Below, piece by piece: positions 37,153 through 47,687 of a DNA stretch of 64,000 bases. Both the position numbers and the translations under genes were made by a program. Each line of letters starts with the position of its first letter. The first letter of the stretch is position 1. The stretch comes from Magnetococcales bacterium (lineage in GTDB: Bacteria; Pseudomonadota; Magnetococcia; Magnetococcales; JADFXB01), in contig JADFXB010000006.1 of NCBI GenBank assembly GCA_015233935.1, forward strand, positions 1 through 64,000, read 5' to 3'. Below the pieces are notes generated by a model. The model saw only the letters and a program-made list of their open reading frames with translations, was not told the DNA's origin and did no database searches.

Positions 37153-39927
37153 TCACCCCGCGGGCTGGCTCAAACGATCTATGGCCCCTATCAATCCGTT
37201 GGTCACCTTCTGCAATCGCTCACCGTAGATTTTCAGACCAAACTGGTCCCGAATGTAAAAAACGTCCACCGCCTTTTCCCCATAGGTGGCGATTTTGGCG
37301 GAACGAATTTGGATGCCCTGGCGCACCAGTTCGCGGGTGATGGTGTACAAGAGGCCACGCCGATCCAGGGCTGACACTTCCAGAATGGTGCACATGTCCG
37401 AATATTTATTGTCCACATCCACTGTGGTGGCCACCTGGAAGTGCTCCCGCTTGCGCCAGGAGGGATCGTTCTGCTCTGCCAGCAGGCGGTCGGGATATTT
37501 TTTGCCAGTCAAGATGGACTTCAACGTGGCAATGATGCTTTGTCGCTTATCCCGCGCCTCTATGGGCTGACCCTGACTGTCCTGAATGGTGAAAATATCC
37601 AGGGCCATGCCATCCTTGGTGGTGTTGATGTTGGCGGCCAGAATGTTGGCACCCTCCGCTGCCAGTGCCCCGGATATCAAGGCGATGATTCCTGGATGAT
37701 CGGGCAGATGAATAATCATGTCGGTGGACTCGGAGGCGGAACTGGAGAGAAAGACCACCGCCAACGACTCCTGCATGTGGGGGGACAAGACAAAATAATG
37801 TTCCGCCAGGGTCTCCGGCTCGTAGCCCAAAAAATAGTCGGGATAAAAGCGGTTGAGATAGGCCATCACCTGCCCTTCCTGGCCGGTGCCCTGGAAGATG
37901 GCCTGTACCGCCTCCTTCTGTTGCTGGGCAATCAGGTTCAACTGCTCCGCCTCGAACAATCCTTTATTCAGCACCTCGGCGGCCATGCGGAACAAACGCC
38001 GCAAGGAGACCGCCTTCCACTGATTCCACACCCCTGGTCCCACCGCCCGAATATCCGCCACCGTCAACAACAAAAGCAGCTCCAGTTTTTTTACATCCCC
38101 CACCATGCGGGCAAACTGGGTGACGGTTTGGGGATCGCTTAAGTCCCGGCGAAAGGCGGTGCGGGAAAAGACCAAATGATATTCCACCAGCCAGGAGACC
38201 ATCTCCACATCCTGACGATTCAATCCAAGCCGCTGACATACCTGGCGGGCAATGACCGCCCCCTTGATCTCGTGCTGCCCTTTTCTTCCCTTGGCAATAT
38301 CGTGCAGCATGACGGCCAGATAGAGCTTGACCGGATTGCGCAAACTGTTCATCAACTTGGTGGAAATGGGCAGCTCTTCGGTAAAATCTCCCCGTTTGAT
38401 ATGCCGCAACGCCTCAACCGCCAGAATGGTGTGCTCATCCACCGTATAGACATGGAACAGATCGTGCTGGGTCTGACCAATGATGCGGCCAAATTCGGGA
38501 ATGTAGCGTCCCAACAGGCCACACATGTTCATCTTCCGCAAAACCCAGGCCACCGCCACCTTGCCGTTCAGCATTTGCAGGAAAATTTCGTTGACTTCAG
38601 GATTGCGGCGAAAATCGTTGTTGACCAGGTTGAGATTTTGGCTCACCCAACGCATGGCCTCGGGATGGATACTCTTCACATGGCGTTGGGCCACCTCGAA
38701 CAAGCGCATCATGCGCACCGGCTTATCCCGAAAATCCTGGGAAGAACCCACCGCCACCTTGTCTCCCACCAAAAGAAAGACATCCTCCAACAAAGGAACG
38801 CTGTAACCGGGACCCGCCGCCTGGTGATCCTCTTCATATTTCAGCAGGAAAATTTGCGAAAGGTTATTGACCTGGCGGGCCACCTGATAATAGCGGCGCA
38901 TGAATTGCTCCACACCCCGAATACCGGGGCGGTCCCGATAGCCAAACTCTTCGGCGATGGCCAGTTGCAAATGAAAGGTGAGTCGATCCTCTTTGCGCCC
39001 GGCTTGATAGTGGAGGGCGTTACGCACCCGCCAGAAAAACTCCCGGCAGCGGGTGAAGGTGCGATATTCCTCTGGGGTGATCACCCCACGGGGAATCAAT
39101 TCTTTGACCAGACCCACCCGATAACGATATTTGGAAATCCAGAAAAAGGTGTGAATATCCCGCTGTCCGCCGGGATTTTCCTTAATGTTGGGTTCCAGAT
39201 AAAACAAAGAGTTGCCAAAGCGTTCATGCCGCTTGCGTTGCTCGATCAACTTGGCCCGTTGAAAACCAGCAGGATCCTGCAACAAAACCTGGTCGAAGAG
39301 GGTGGAGCGATAGGTGTAGAAAAGGCGGCGATCCCCAGCCAGAAAGCGGGATTCCAACAAAGAGGTGCGAATTTCCACATCTTTTTTCGCCTCATCGATG
39401 CACTCCTCCAGATTGCGCACCGCATGTCCCACCTCCAGCCCCAAATCCCACAAAAAATAGAGCATCTTTTCCACCTGCATCCCTACTCCAGGATGGATGC
39501 CCTCTGGCAATAAAAACAACAGATCGATATCCGAATAGGGGGCCAGCTCACCACGTCCGTAACCACCGGTGGCAATCAGGGAAAATGGAACCCCTTTGCC
39601 GGTTTGCGGATCATTGAAATGAACCTGCACCAGGGTGTAAAGTCGCCGCAAAAAGGAGTCCATCAGATAGGCGCGCCCACGGACGACAAACTGACCAGAA
39701 GCCCCCTGAAGATGAAATTGTTTCAGGTTGGCCTTGCCGGTTTCCATGGCTTCACGAAAAATACGCATCAATTCAGGACGGGTGGCTGGATCACAGGGAC
39801 GTTTGCCCGATTTCTGGATCACCCCGCTAATGGTACGGCTCAGGGCGGAAAAATCTAGAATGTCATTTTTGCGAAACTTGACGACCAGCTTGGTCACGGT
39901 GGCACCCTTCCCAATGGAGTCTGCCAT
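37153..39927 (-). CDS. glnD: Bifunctional uridylyltransferase/uridylyl-removing enzyme GlnD
   Basis: A 924-residue GlnD. The nucleotidyltransferase domain has GGYGRGELAPYSDIDLLFL near residue 115. The HD domain has AVMLHDIAKGRKGQHE near 530, which removes UMP from PII. Two C-terminal ACT domains (about 745-820 and 850-915, with HPGIIALISGALAAEGANI and ALDRRGLLYTITRELV) sense glutamine. It acts on the GlnK encoded at 20.9 kb. I prefer ATG 39927, with AGGA upstream, over an ATG 18 bases earlier. It is divergent from mreB. Confidence 0.96.
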   Translation of the reverse strand: MADSIGKGATVTKLVVKFRKNDILDFSALSRTISGVIQKSGKRPCDPATRPELMRIFREAMETGKANLKQFHLQGASGQFVVRGRAYLMDSFLRRLYTLVQVHFNDPQTGKGVPFSLIATGGYGRGELAPYSDIDLLFLLPEGIHPGVGMQVEKMLYFLWDLGLEVGHAVRNLEECIDEAKKDVEIRTSLLESRFLAGDRRLFYTYRSTLFDQVLLQDPAGFQRAKLIEQRKRHERFGNSLFYLEPNIKENPGGQRDIHTFFWISKYRYRVGLVKELIPRGVITPEEYRTFTRCREFFWRVRNALHYQAGRKEDRLTFHLQLAIAEEFGYRDRPGIRGVEQFMRRYYQVARQVNNLSQIFLLKYEEDHQAAGPGYSVPLLEDVFLLVGDKVAVGSSQDFRDKPVRMMRLFEVAQRHVKSIHPEAMRWVSQNLNLVNNDFRRNPEVNEIFLQMLNGKVAVAWVLRKMNMCGLLGRYIPEFGRIIGQTQHDLFHVYTVDEHTILAVEALRHIKRGDFTEELPISTKLMNSLRNPVKLYLAVMLHDIAKGRKGQHEIKGAVIARQVCQRLGLNRQDVEMVSWLVEYHLVFSRTAFRRDLSDPQTVTQFARMVGDVKKLELLLLLTVADIRAVGPGVWNQWKAVSLRRLFRMAAEVLNKGLFEAEQLNLIAQQQKEAVQAIFQGTGQEGQVMAYLNRFYPDYFLGYEPETLAEHYFVLSPHMQESLAVVFLSSSASESTDMIIHLPDHPGIIALISGALAAEGANILAANINTTKDGMALDIFTIQDSQGQPIEARDKRQSIIATLKSILTGKKYPDRLLAEQNDPSWRKREHFQVATTVDVDNKYSDMCTILEVSALDRRGLLYTITRELVRQGIQIRSAKIATYGEKAVDVFYIRDQFGLKIYGERLQKVTNGLIGAIDRLSQPAG

Positions 39928-40142
39928 AAATTGGCAATCCTTCAAGTTTGACGGGATTTTCTCTCCGATTCAACCCCCTGTTTCCATCTTGACGAAGAAA
40001 AGATGATCTGGATGCTTGCTGAAACCGTTGGGAACGTGTTAAAGTGCACCGCTTGAAAAATCCTTCGCATACCGTAGGTTTCACCTTCTTGCTTCATCCA
40101 CACCATGCACAATCCGGCATGTGCCAGCCTTGTCGGAGTTAG

Positions 40143-41195
<1,053 letters not shown>

Positions 41196-41232
41196 CGGCA
41201 TCGATCCGGGGTGACCCGGAGGTGGTGAAGCC

Positions 41233-42072
41233 ATGCTGCAATTGATCCATCTTTTTAAACTTCATCGTAACGGCTTTCTTGCCATCCTTCTGCTGATTGC
41301 CGCCCTCGCCTTGCTCTTTTCCGTGCGGGCAGGCAAGCAGAGTCTGGTGATCTTCAACCAGATGGTCCTGGATGGCGTCTCCTTTGTCCAACAGGTGGTC
41401 CACTCCCCCATGTTGGTCTATCAGGATGCCCAAGGCCGCCTCACCGAACTCCTGCGCCTGGAAGAGGACAACCGACGCCTGCGGGCCGAACTGGCCCGCC
41501 TGACCCCCAAGTTGACCCTGCTGGAAGAGATCAAACTGGAAAATCGTCGTTTGCGCTCCATGTTGGCCATGGGGGATGATCCCATCTATCGCAACATTGG
41601 TGCACGGGTCATTGGCTCCTCCTCTTCTGCCTTTTCCAGAGTCATGATCCTGGATGTGGGTTCGGAAAAAGGGGTCAAACTGGACATGCCAGTCCTCTCC
41701 GCCAAAGGATTGGTGGGACGCATTGTCGAAGTGGGACGCCACAGCTCGGTGGCCCTCTCCCTCATGGATCCCAACTCTCGGGTTCCTTCCATGGTGCAAC
41801 GCAGCCGGGTGCAAGCCATTGCTGCCGGTCGCAACAATACCTTTCTTACCCTGGAATATGTGGCAACAGGCTCCGATGTCCGCAACGGGGACGCCATCAT
41901 CACCTCTGGTTTAGGAGGCATCTTTCCCAAAGGATTGCCGGTCGGACGCATCACCTCGGTGCAACCCCATGGGGTGGATCTCTTTCAAAAGGTCACCATC
42001 CGCTCGGCGGTGGATTTTGATCGCCTGGAAGAGGTCAATATTTTATTGCCCCAGTATAGTAAAGAGCTGTGA
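41233..42072 (+). CDS. mreC: Rod shape-determining protein MreC
   Basis: A 279-residue periplasmic protein with one N-terminal membrane segment (GFLAILLLIAALALLFSV), a coiled coil (about 75-110, with RLEEDNRRLRAELARL) and two beta-barrels. Diagnostic stretches are VIGSSSSAFSRVMILDVGS, GVKLDMPVLSAKGLVGRI and NGDAIITSGLGGIFPKGLPVG. It links MreB/MreD to PBP2. Its stop overlaps the GTG start of mreD. Confidence 0.95.
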   Translation: MLQLIHLFKLHRNGFLAILLLIAALALLFSVRAGKQSLVIFNQMVLDGVSFVQQVVHSPMLVYQDAQGRLTELLRLEEDNRRLRAELARLTPKLTLLEEIKLENRRLRSMLAMGDDPIYRNIGARVIGSSSSAFSRVMILDVGSEKGVKLDMPVLSAKGLVGRIVEVGRHSSVALSLMDPNSRVPSMVQRSRVQAIAAGRNNTFLTLEYVATGSDVRNGDAIITSGLGGIFPKGLPVGRITSVQPHGVDLFQKVTIRSAVDFDRLEEVNILLPQYSKEL

Positions 42073-42575
42073 TCCTCTCCCCATTTTCACCCTGGATTCC
42101 CATGATGACCATGCTGTTGGCCATGGTTATTCAAGAGTTGTCCCTGCCGTGGGCCGCCTGGTCGGTGTTGCGACCTGATCTTTTGGCCATTGTCATGTTT
42201 TATTGGCGACTTTACCGCCCGGATCGCTGCACCTTATGGTTGGTTTTTCTGGTTGGCTTGCTGGAAGATGTCATGACCCACTCCCCACCCGGCTTTAACG
42301 CCTTTACCAATATGATCTTTATTCTGGTGGTAGGACGTTTTGGCACCCGCTTGCGGGCTTCCGATTTTTTGTTTCTCCTGACGGTGCTCATGGCTCTGTT
42401 GGCCATGGAAAAAATGGTACAATGGTCGTTGATGGCTTTGCAGCGACAGTTGCTGGTCCATTGGCCCCTGTTCCTCGGTCAACCGTTGGCCACCTTGTTG
42501 CTGGCCCCCCTGGTAACCGCTCTCTTGATCCGTATTCACCAATCCTGGATGGAATCTGCCAATGCTGGAAGATGA
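42069..42575 (+). CDS. mreD: Rod shape-determining protein MreD
   Basis: A 168-residue inner-membrane protein with about five hydrophobic segments. It includes LSLPWAAWSVLRPDLLAIVM and FLVGLLEDVMTHSPPGFNAF, the typical MreD region. The start is GTG 42069 in a GTGA overlap with mreC; an ATG 33 bases further in is possible. The last 14 bases overlap mrdA. It works with MreC in the elongasome. Confidence 0.9.
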   Translation: MILSPFSPWIPMMTMLLAMVIQELSLPWAAWSVLRPDLLAIVMFYWRLYRPDRCTLWLVFLVGLLEDVMTHSPPGFNAFTNMIFILVVGRFGTRLRASDFLFLLTVLMALLAMEKMVQWSLMALQRQLLVHWPLFLGQPLATLLLAPLVTALLIRIHQSWMESANAGR

Positions 42576-44388
42576 TCGGGAACAATTTAAGGTGGATGCC
42601 AGGAGACGCCTCTTTTTATTGGGGGGCGTGCAGACCCTGTTGTTGTCCGCAGTGGGATTTCGTCTCTTTTATCTGCAACTACTCAAAGGGGGAACCTACC
42701 ACGATCTGGCGGAAAACAATCGCATCAACTTTCAGCCCATTCCGGCACCCCGTGGTTTGATCTACGACCGCTATGGGGAAATTTTGGTGGAAAATCGTCC
42801 CGACTACCGCATCCAGATCATCCCTGAACTGGCCGGTCCCCTGCCACCCCTGCTCAATCGTCTGCAACAACTGTTGGGCATCGAGGACAAGGAGATCCAA
42901 CAGGTTCTCAAGCAGGCCAAAAGGCAACGCTCCTTTCTTCCCCTCAAGGTGAAATCCCACCTGGAATGGGAGGAGTTGAGCAGTCTGGAATCCCGCATCC
43001 ACACCTTTCCGGGGACCACCATTCAGGTGCAATCCCTGCGTCATTATCCCTATGACAGTCTGTCTGCCCATGTCATGGGTTATCTGGGGGATGCCAGCGA
43101 CGGCGACCGGGAGGTGTTCAAAAATGAAATTATCTTCCGTTCCGGCGATTTGGTGGGCAAGTCGGGACTGGAACGCCGTTATGAAACCCGGCTGCGGGGC
43201 AAGGAGGGCATCCAGGAGATGGAGGTCAACGCCCTGGGACGCATCGTGCGAGAACTACGCCGCACCCCACCCCAGTCAGGAGAGGACCTCACCCTCACCT
43301 TGGATATCGACTTGCAAAAAGCCGCCGAAAACTCCCTGGGTGAGCGACCGGGTGCGGTGGTGGTGATGAATCCCAATACCGGCGAAGTGTTGGCCATGGT
43401 GAGTTATCCCTCCTACAACCCCAATGAATTTATTCGGGGTATCACCAACAAACAGTGGAAAGAACTCACCTCCCATCCAGACAAACCCCTTAACAACAAG
43501 GCGGTGCAGGGCCACTATCCTCCCGGTTCCACCTTCAAGATGGTGGTGGCCCTGGCAGCCATGCATGAAGGGGTTCTTTCTCCCAGCGATACAGTCTTTT
43601 GCCCTGGTTTTGTGGAACGACAAAATCATACCTACCATTGCTGGAAACGAGGAGGACATGGCACCGTCGGGGTGGTGCAGGCCATTGCTCAATCCTGTGA
43701 TGTCTTTTTCTACAAAATTGCAGAACGCCTTGGTGTGGATGCCATCGAGCGCATGGCCAAATACATGGGATTAGGGGAGCGAACAGGTATTGGTCTGGAA
43801 GGGGAACGCCCCGGTTTGATCCCCACCAAAGCCTGGAAGCGCAGTGCCATGAATACGGTCTGGTATCCCGGTGAAACTCTGGTAACCTCCATTGGTCAAG
43901 GGTATGTCCTGGCCACCCCGCTGCAATTGGCCTGCATGGTCAGTACCATTGCCAATGGTGGCTCTTATTATCAGCCTATTCTGGTGCGCCCCCCACCAGG
44001 GGAAACGGTGGTGCCGAAAAAACAATTCAACTTCAATCCCAACCTGCTGGGCTATGTGAAAACAGGGATGGAAGAGGTGTTGCACGGCCCCCGTGGCACC
44101 GCCAAAGCCACCTCCCCCAAGTTGGTACGCGCCGCTGGCAAAACAGGCACCTCCCAGGTAGTGCGGGTGCGACGTACCGAATCGGGCAAGGCCATCAACC
44201 CCAACGAACGACGATTTCAGGATCACGCCTTGTTTGTCTGTTATGCCCCGGTCAGCAATCCCGAACTCTCCATCTCGGTGATCGTCGAACATGGTGGACA
44301 CGGCAGCTCCGCTGCCGCTCCGGTGGCAACCCGTATTCTGGATTATTATTTTGCCCGCAAGGAAAAGTCGGCGGGGGTGCAATCGTGA
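42562..44388 (+). CDS. mrdA: Penicillin-binding protein 2 (peptidoglycan transpeptidase)
   Basis: A 608-residue class B PBP anchored by one N-terminal membrane segment. The pedestal region includes APRGLIYDRYGEILVENRPDY. The transpeptidase domain has PPGSTFKM (catalytic Ser of SxxK near 328), SCD as the SxN/D motif near 375, and KTGTSQV near 530. It crosslinks peptidoglycan during elongation together with RodA. It is coupled to rodA by a GTGA overlap. Confidence 0.96.
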   Translation: MLEDDREQFKVDARRRLFLLGGVQTLLLSAVGFRLFYLQLLKGGTYHDLAENNRINFQPIPAPRGLIYDRYGEILVENRPDYRIQIIPELAGPLPPLLNRLQQLLGIEDKEIQQVLKQAKRQRSFLPLKVKSHLEWEELSSLESRIHTFPGTTIQVQSLRHYPYDSLSAHVMGYLGDASDGDREVFKNEIIFRSGDLVGKSGLERRYETRLRGKEGIQEMEVNALGRIVRELRRTPPQSGEDLTLTLDIDLQKAAENSLGERPGAVVVMNPNTGEVLAMVSYPSYNPNEFIRGITNKQWKELTSHPDKPLNNKAVQGHYPPGSTFKMVVALAAMHEGVLSPSDTVFCPGFVERQNHTYHCWKRGGHGTVGVVQAIAQSCDVFFYKIAERLGVDAIERMAKYMGLGERTGIGLEGERPGLIPTKAWKRSAMNTVWYPGETLVTSIGQGYVLATPLQLACMVSTIANGGSYYQPILVRPPPGETVVPKKQFNFNPNLLGYVKTGMEEVLHGPRGTAKATSPKLVRAAGKTGTSQVVRVRRTESGKAINPNERRFQDHALFVCYAPVSNPELSISVIVEHGGHGSSAAAPVATRILDYYFARKEKSAGVQS

Positions 44389-45530
44389 GAGCTTCCCGGA
44401 AAGGCAATCTACTGCCACCTGTTGGTCCCCACGCCAACCGCACCTGGGAAAAATTGAGCCGTTTTCCCTGGGGGATGCTGGTGTTGATCTTTGCCCTGGT
44501 CACCATCGGTCTGGTGGTGCTCTATTCGGCGGTGGGAGGCGGGGCCAGTTCCACCATGGCCATTCGACAGGTTATTCACTTTATCGTTGCCTTGATTTTA
44601 CTCTTTGCCGTCTCCCTCACCAACGATCAATTTTTCCTGCGCTATGCCTATGTCATCTATTTTGGCATCCTCCTGTTGCTCATTGCGGTGGCGGTGTTGG
44701 GCATCGTTGGCATGGGGGCCAGACGCTGGCTGGATTTGGGTGGTTTTCGCCTGCAACCTTCGGAAATGATGAAAGTGGCGGTGATCCTGGCCCTCGCCCG
44801 CTATTTTCATGATCGGGGAGTGGTCAATCCCTTGCGATTTCGGGATTTGATCGTCCCTGCCCTGCTCCTGGGAGTGGCGGCTGGCCTGATCATCAAACAG
44901 CCCGATCTGGGAACCGCCGTCATGGTGCTGGCCGCCGGCGGGGTGGTCATTTTTGTGGCAGGATTGCCCTGGAAATATATCTTTCTCATGGTAACCACCT
45001 TTGTTGCTGCCGCCCCCATTGCCTGGAAGTTTATGCATGACTACCAGCAAAAACGCATCCTTACCCTGCTCAATCCTGAAGGAGATCCCCTGGGGGCAGG
45101 ATATCATATCATTCAGTCCAAGATTGCCGTCGGTTCGGGTGGCATGATGGGTAAGGGGTATCTTAAAGGCAGTCAAAGCCATTTGGATTTTCTGCCTGAG
45201 CAGCATACCGACTTCATCTTTTCCGTGCTGGCAGAAGAGTGGGGATTTATCGGTGGCATGGTTCTCTTGGGACTGTTCGCCTTGTTGATCCTGCGGGGGT
45301 TGTTGATTGCCGCCAACGCCAGAGATCGTTTTGGTCTGTTGGTGGCAAGTGGCATCATCAGTTTGATTGCCTTTCAAGTGATCATCAACCTGGGAATGGT
45401 GATCGGTATCTTTCCTGTTGTGGGTATTCCCCTTCCCCTGGTCAGTTATGGCGGAAGCTCCATGGTGACCATTATGGGTGCCCTGGGAGTCATGGCGCAT
45501 ATCGCCATCCACTCCAAACCATTGCCATAA
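44385..45530 (+). CDS. rodA: RodA peptidoglycan glycosyltransferase (SEDS family)
   Basis: A 381-residue SEDS polymerase with about ten membrane segments. Landmarks are GARRWLDLGGFRLQPSEMMK, KQPDLGTAVM, KSKIAVGSGGMMGKGYLKG-like GSGGMMGKGYLKGSQSHLDF with FLPEQHTDFIFSVLAEEWGF, and GIPLPLVSYGGSSM. It polymerises lipid II glycan strands and pairs with PBP2. The N-terminal 25 residues before the first membrane segment are longer than usual. The start is GTG 44385 in a 4-base overlap with mrdA. Confidence 0.95.
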   Translation: MRASRKGNLLPPVGPHANRTWEKLSRFPWGMLVLIFALVTIGLVVLYSAVGGGASSTMAIRQVIHFIVALILLFAVSLTNDQFFLRYAYVIYFGILLLLIAVAVLGIVGMGARRWLDLGGFRLQPSEMMKVAVILALARYFHDRGVVNPLRFRDLIVPALLLGVAAGLIIKQPDLGTAVMVLAAGGVVIFVAGLPWKYIFLMVTTFVAAAPIAWKFMHDYQQKRILTLLNPEGDPLGAGYHIIQSKIAVGSGGMMGKGYLKGSQSHLDFLPEQHTDFIFSVLAEEWGFIGGMVLLGLFALLILRGLLIAANARDRFGLLVASGIISLIAFQVIINLGMVIGIFPVVGIPLPLVSYGGSSMVTIMGALGVMAHIAIHSKPLP

Positions 45531-45597
45531 TCGTCAAAGAGCATTAAAAAGCATGTTTGTTGGTGTACATTCCCAAGCTTTGAAAGGAGATCGTCTC

Positions 45598-46542
45598 ATG
45601 AAACTTTCCCACCTGGCCGGGCAACTCTCCCTGGAAATGCGGGGGGAGGATGTGGAGATTACCGCCATTGCCCCTTTGGAAGTGGCCAGCGGCGAAACCC
45701 TCTCCTTTCTCACCGATGGGCGTCATCTGGAGGCTTGCAGCAAGGCCGCCGCCATCATGACCACTCCCCAACTGGCGGCCAAACTGACCATGCCGTTATT
45801 GGTCTCTGCCACACCGGCGTTGGATTTGGCCAAAGCGGCCCGCTTGCTGAACTACCAGGAGTTGACGGTAACCGGTATCCATCCCACAGCCGTCATTCAC
45901 GAAACCGCCCGTCTCGCCCCTGGCGTGGTGGTGGGACCGTTGGCGGTGATCGGGGCACAGGTGGAGATTGGGGAGGATACGGTCATCCATGCCGGGGCCA
46001 TCATCCATGAACGCTCCATCATCGGTGCACGCTGTATTATTCAGAGCCATGCGGTGATTGGTTCCGAGGGGTATGCCTATGAATGGGATGGCCAAAGACA
46101 CCAGCGCATTCCCCATTTCGGTATTGTCCGCATTGGCAACGATGTGGAAATTGGGGCTGGAACCACCATCGACCGGGCACGCTTCGCCGAAACCGTGGTG
46201 GGGGATGGTACCAAGATGGATAATCTGGTCCAGATCGGCCACAATTGCATTATCGGTCGCCATTGTCTCATCATCGCCCAAGTGGGCATTGCCGGCTCCT
46301 GCCGAATCGAAGATGGGGTGGTTCTGGCTGGACAGGCGGGGGTAGCTCCCCATTTGACCATTGGACGGGGTGCTCGCATTGCCGCCTCCAGCGGTGTGGC
46401 AGAAAATGTGCCTGCCGGGGTCACCTGGTCGGGTTGGTGGGCCACCGGTCACAAGGAAAATTTGGCGGGAATCATCGCTCTGCGCAAACTGCCCGAGTTT
46501 ATGCGCAAGGTGACCGCCTTCATGAAAAAATATGGAGAGTAA
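45598..46542 (+). CDS. lpxD: UDP-3-O-acylglucosamine N-acyltransferase LpxD
   Basis: A 314-residue left-handed beta-helix acyltransferase of lipid A synthesis. It has an N-terminal uridine-binding domain (SGETLSFLTDGRHLEACSKA) and hexapeptide repeats from about residue 95 to 270. The catalytic histidine lies in LVQIGHNCIIG, with EIGAGTTIDRARF before it. AAAGGAGA precedes ATG 45598. It stands 67 bases behind rodA without the usual bamA, fabZ or lpxA neighbours, in a run with a methyltransferase and an eptA-like gene. Confidence 0.95.
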   Translation: MKLSHLAGQLSLEMRGEDVEITAIAPLEVASGETLSFLTDGRHLEACSKAAAIMTTPQLAAKLTMPLLVSATPALDLAKAARLLNYQELTVTGIHPTAVIHETARLAPGVVVGPLAVIGAQVEIGEDTVIHAGAIIHERSIIGARCIIQSHAVIGSEGYAYEWDGQRHQRIPHFGIVRIGNDVEIGAGTTIDRARFAETVVGDGTKMDNLVQIGHNCIIGRHCLIIAQVGIAGSCRIEDGVVLAGQAGVAPHLTIGRGARIAASSGVAENVPAGVTWSGWWATGHKENLAGIIALRKLPEFMRKVTAFMKKYGE

Positions 46543-46546
46543 ATCC

Positions 46547-47665
46547 ATGGATATGGAAGAACATGTGGCCAAACGCTACTCCCAGGGGGCAGAGCAGGTG
46601 GAACCCTCCCTCTGCTGCCCGGTGAGCTATCCTGCCGAACTGCTGGCCATGCTGCCCCAGGAGATCATCGACAAGGATTACGGCTGCGGCAACCCCTCCC
46701 TCTATGTGCAACCGGGAGATACGGTGTTGGATTTGGGTTCCGGGGGTGGCAAGGTGTGTTATATGGCCGCCCAACTGGTGGGCACCGGGGGCCGGGTGAT
46801 CGGCGTGGATATGAACGATGACATGTTGGCCTTGTCTCGTAAATATCAGGGTGAGATTGCCGCCAAGCTGGGGGAGGATCGGGTCGTCTTCCACAAGGGA
46901 CGCATTCAGGATTTGGCTTTGAGCCTGGACAAGGTGGAGGAGTACCTTCGACACCAACCGGTGAGCACCCTGGACCAACTCAATGAATTTCTGGCCTGGC
47001 AACGGGATATGCGGCAAAACGCCCCCATGATTGCCGACAACAGTGTGGATCTGGTCATCTCCAACTGTGTCCTCAATTTGGTCAACGAGGAGGAAAAACG
47101 TCAGTTGGTGCAGGAAATTTATCGGGTAGTCAAACCGGGCGGGCGCATTGCCATCTCCGATATTGTTTGTGATGAATTGCCGCCAGAGGCCTTGAAAAAG
47201 GATCCCCATTTGTGGTCCGGTTGCATCTCCGGTGCCTTTCAGGAACGGGAGATGATCACCGCCTTTGCCCAGGTGGGATTCAGTGCCGTGGCCTTCAGTG
47301 AATGGCAGGCCGCCCCCTGGCAGGTAGTGGAAGGGATCGAGTTTCGTTCCGTCACCTTGACGGCGGTAAAACATCCCCGTCATCAGGAGAGCGACCGGGG
47401 ACATGCGGTGATCTATCGCGGCCCCTTCGCGGTGGTGGAAGATGAGCAGGGACGGCGTTTTCCCGCCGGGGAGCGGGTGGCGGTCTCGACGGAATCTTTC
47501 CGGCAATTGGGGGATGGGGCGTATGGAGATGCCTTTATTCGCTTGACCCCGCCCCGGCTGGCCTCTCCAACACCCTTTGACCTGCCCAGTGGCAGTCGGC
47601 GTCCTGCTACTGTGACCAGGGGTGGCCATACCGCACTGGTGATTGGCAAAACATCTTGTTGTTGA
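46547..47665 (+). CDS. SAM-dependent methyltransferase, ArsM-like
   Basis: A 372-residue class I methyltransferase. The SAM motif is TVLDLGSGGGKVCYMAAQLVG near 65, with GVDMNDDML next and the late motif KPGGRIAISDIV near 200. Cysteines lie where arsenite methyltransferases bind As(III): SLCCPVSY, DYGCGN, ISNCVLNLV and SGCISGAF, and the chain ends KTSCC. An unassigned C-terminal domain (about 265-350) follows the catalytic core. It probably methylates arsenite or a related thiol-bound species; the ArsM call rests on the motif pattern. It starts 4 bases after lpxD, with GGAGAG overlapping the lpxD end. Confidence 0.72.
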   Translation: MDMEEHVAKRYSQGAEQVEPSLCCPVSYPAELLAMLPQEIIDKDYGCGNPSLYVQPGDTVLDLGSGGGKVCYMAAQLVGTGGRVIGVDMNDDMLALSRKYQGEIAAKLGEDRVVFHKGRIQDLALSLDKVEEYLRHQPVSTLDQLNEFLAWQRDMRQNAPMIADNSVDLVISNCVLNLVNEEEKRQLVQEIYRVVKPGGRIAISDIVCDELPPEALKKDPHLWSGCISGAFQEREMITAFAQVGFSAVAFSEWQAAPWQVVEGIEFRSVTLTAVKHPRHQESDRGHAVIYRGPFAVVEDEQGRRFPAGERVAVSTESFRQLGDGAYGDAFIRLTPPRLASPTPFDLPSGSRRPATVTRGGHTALVIGKTSCC

Positions 47666-47687
47666 TCTTCCCCGTCAAGGAGGGAGC

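Noticed and set aside
38176-39513. A 445-codon plus-strand frame opposite glnD
   Set aside because: It is the mirror of real GlnD codons, with no domain and no ribosome site.
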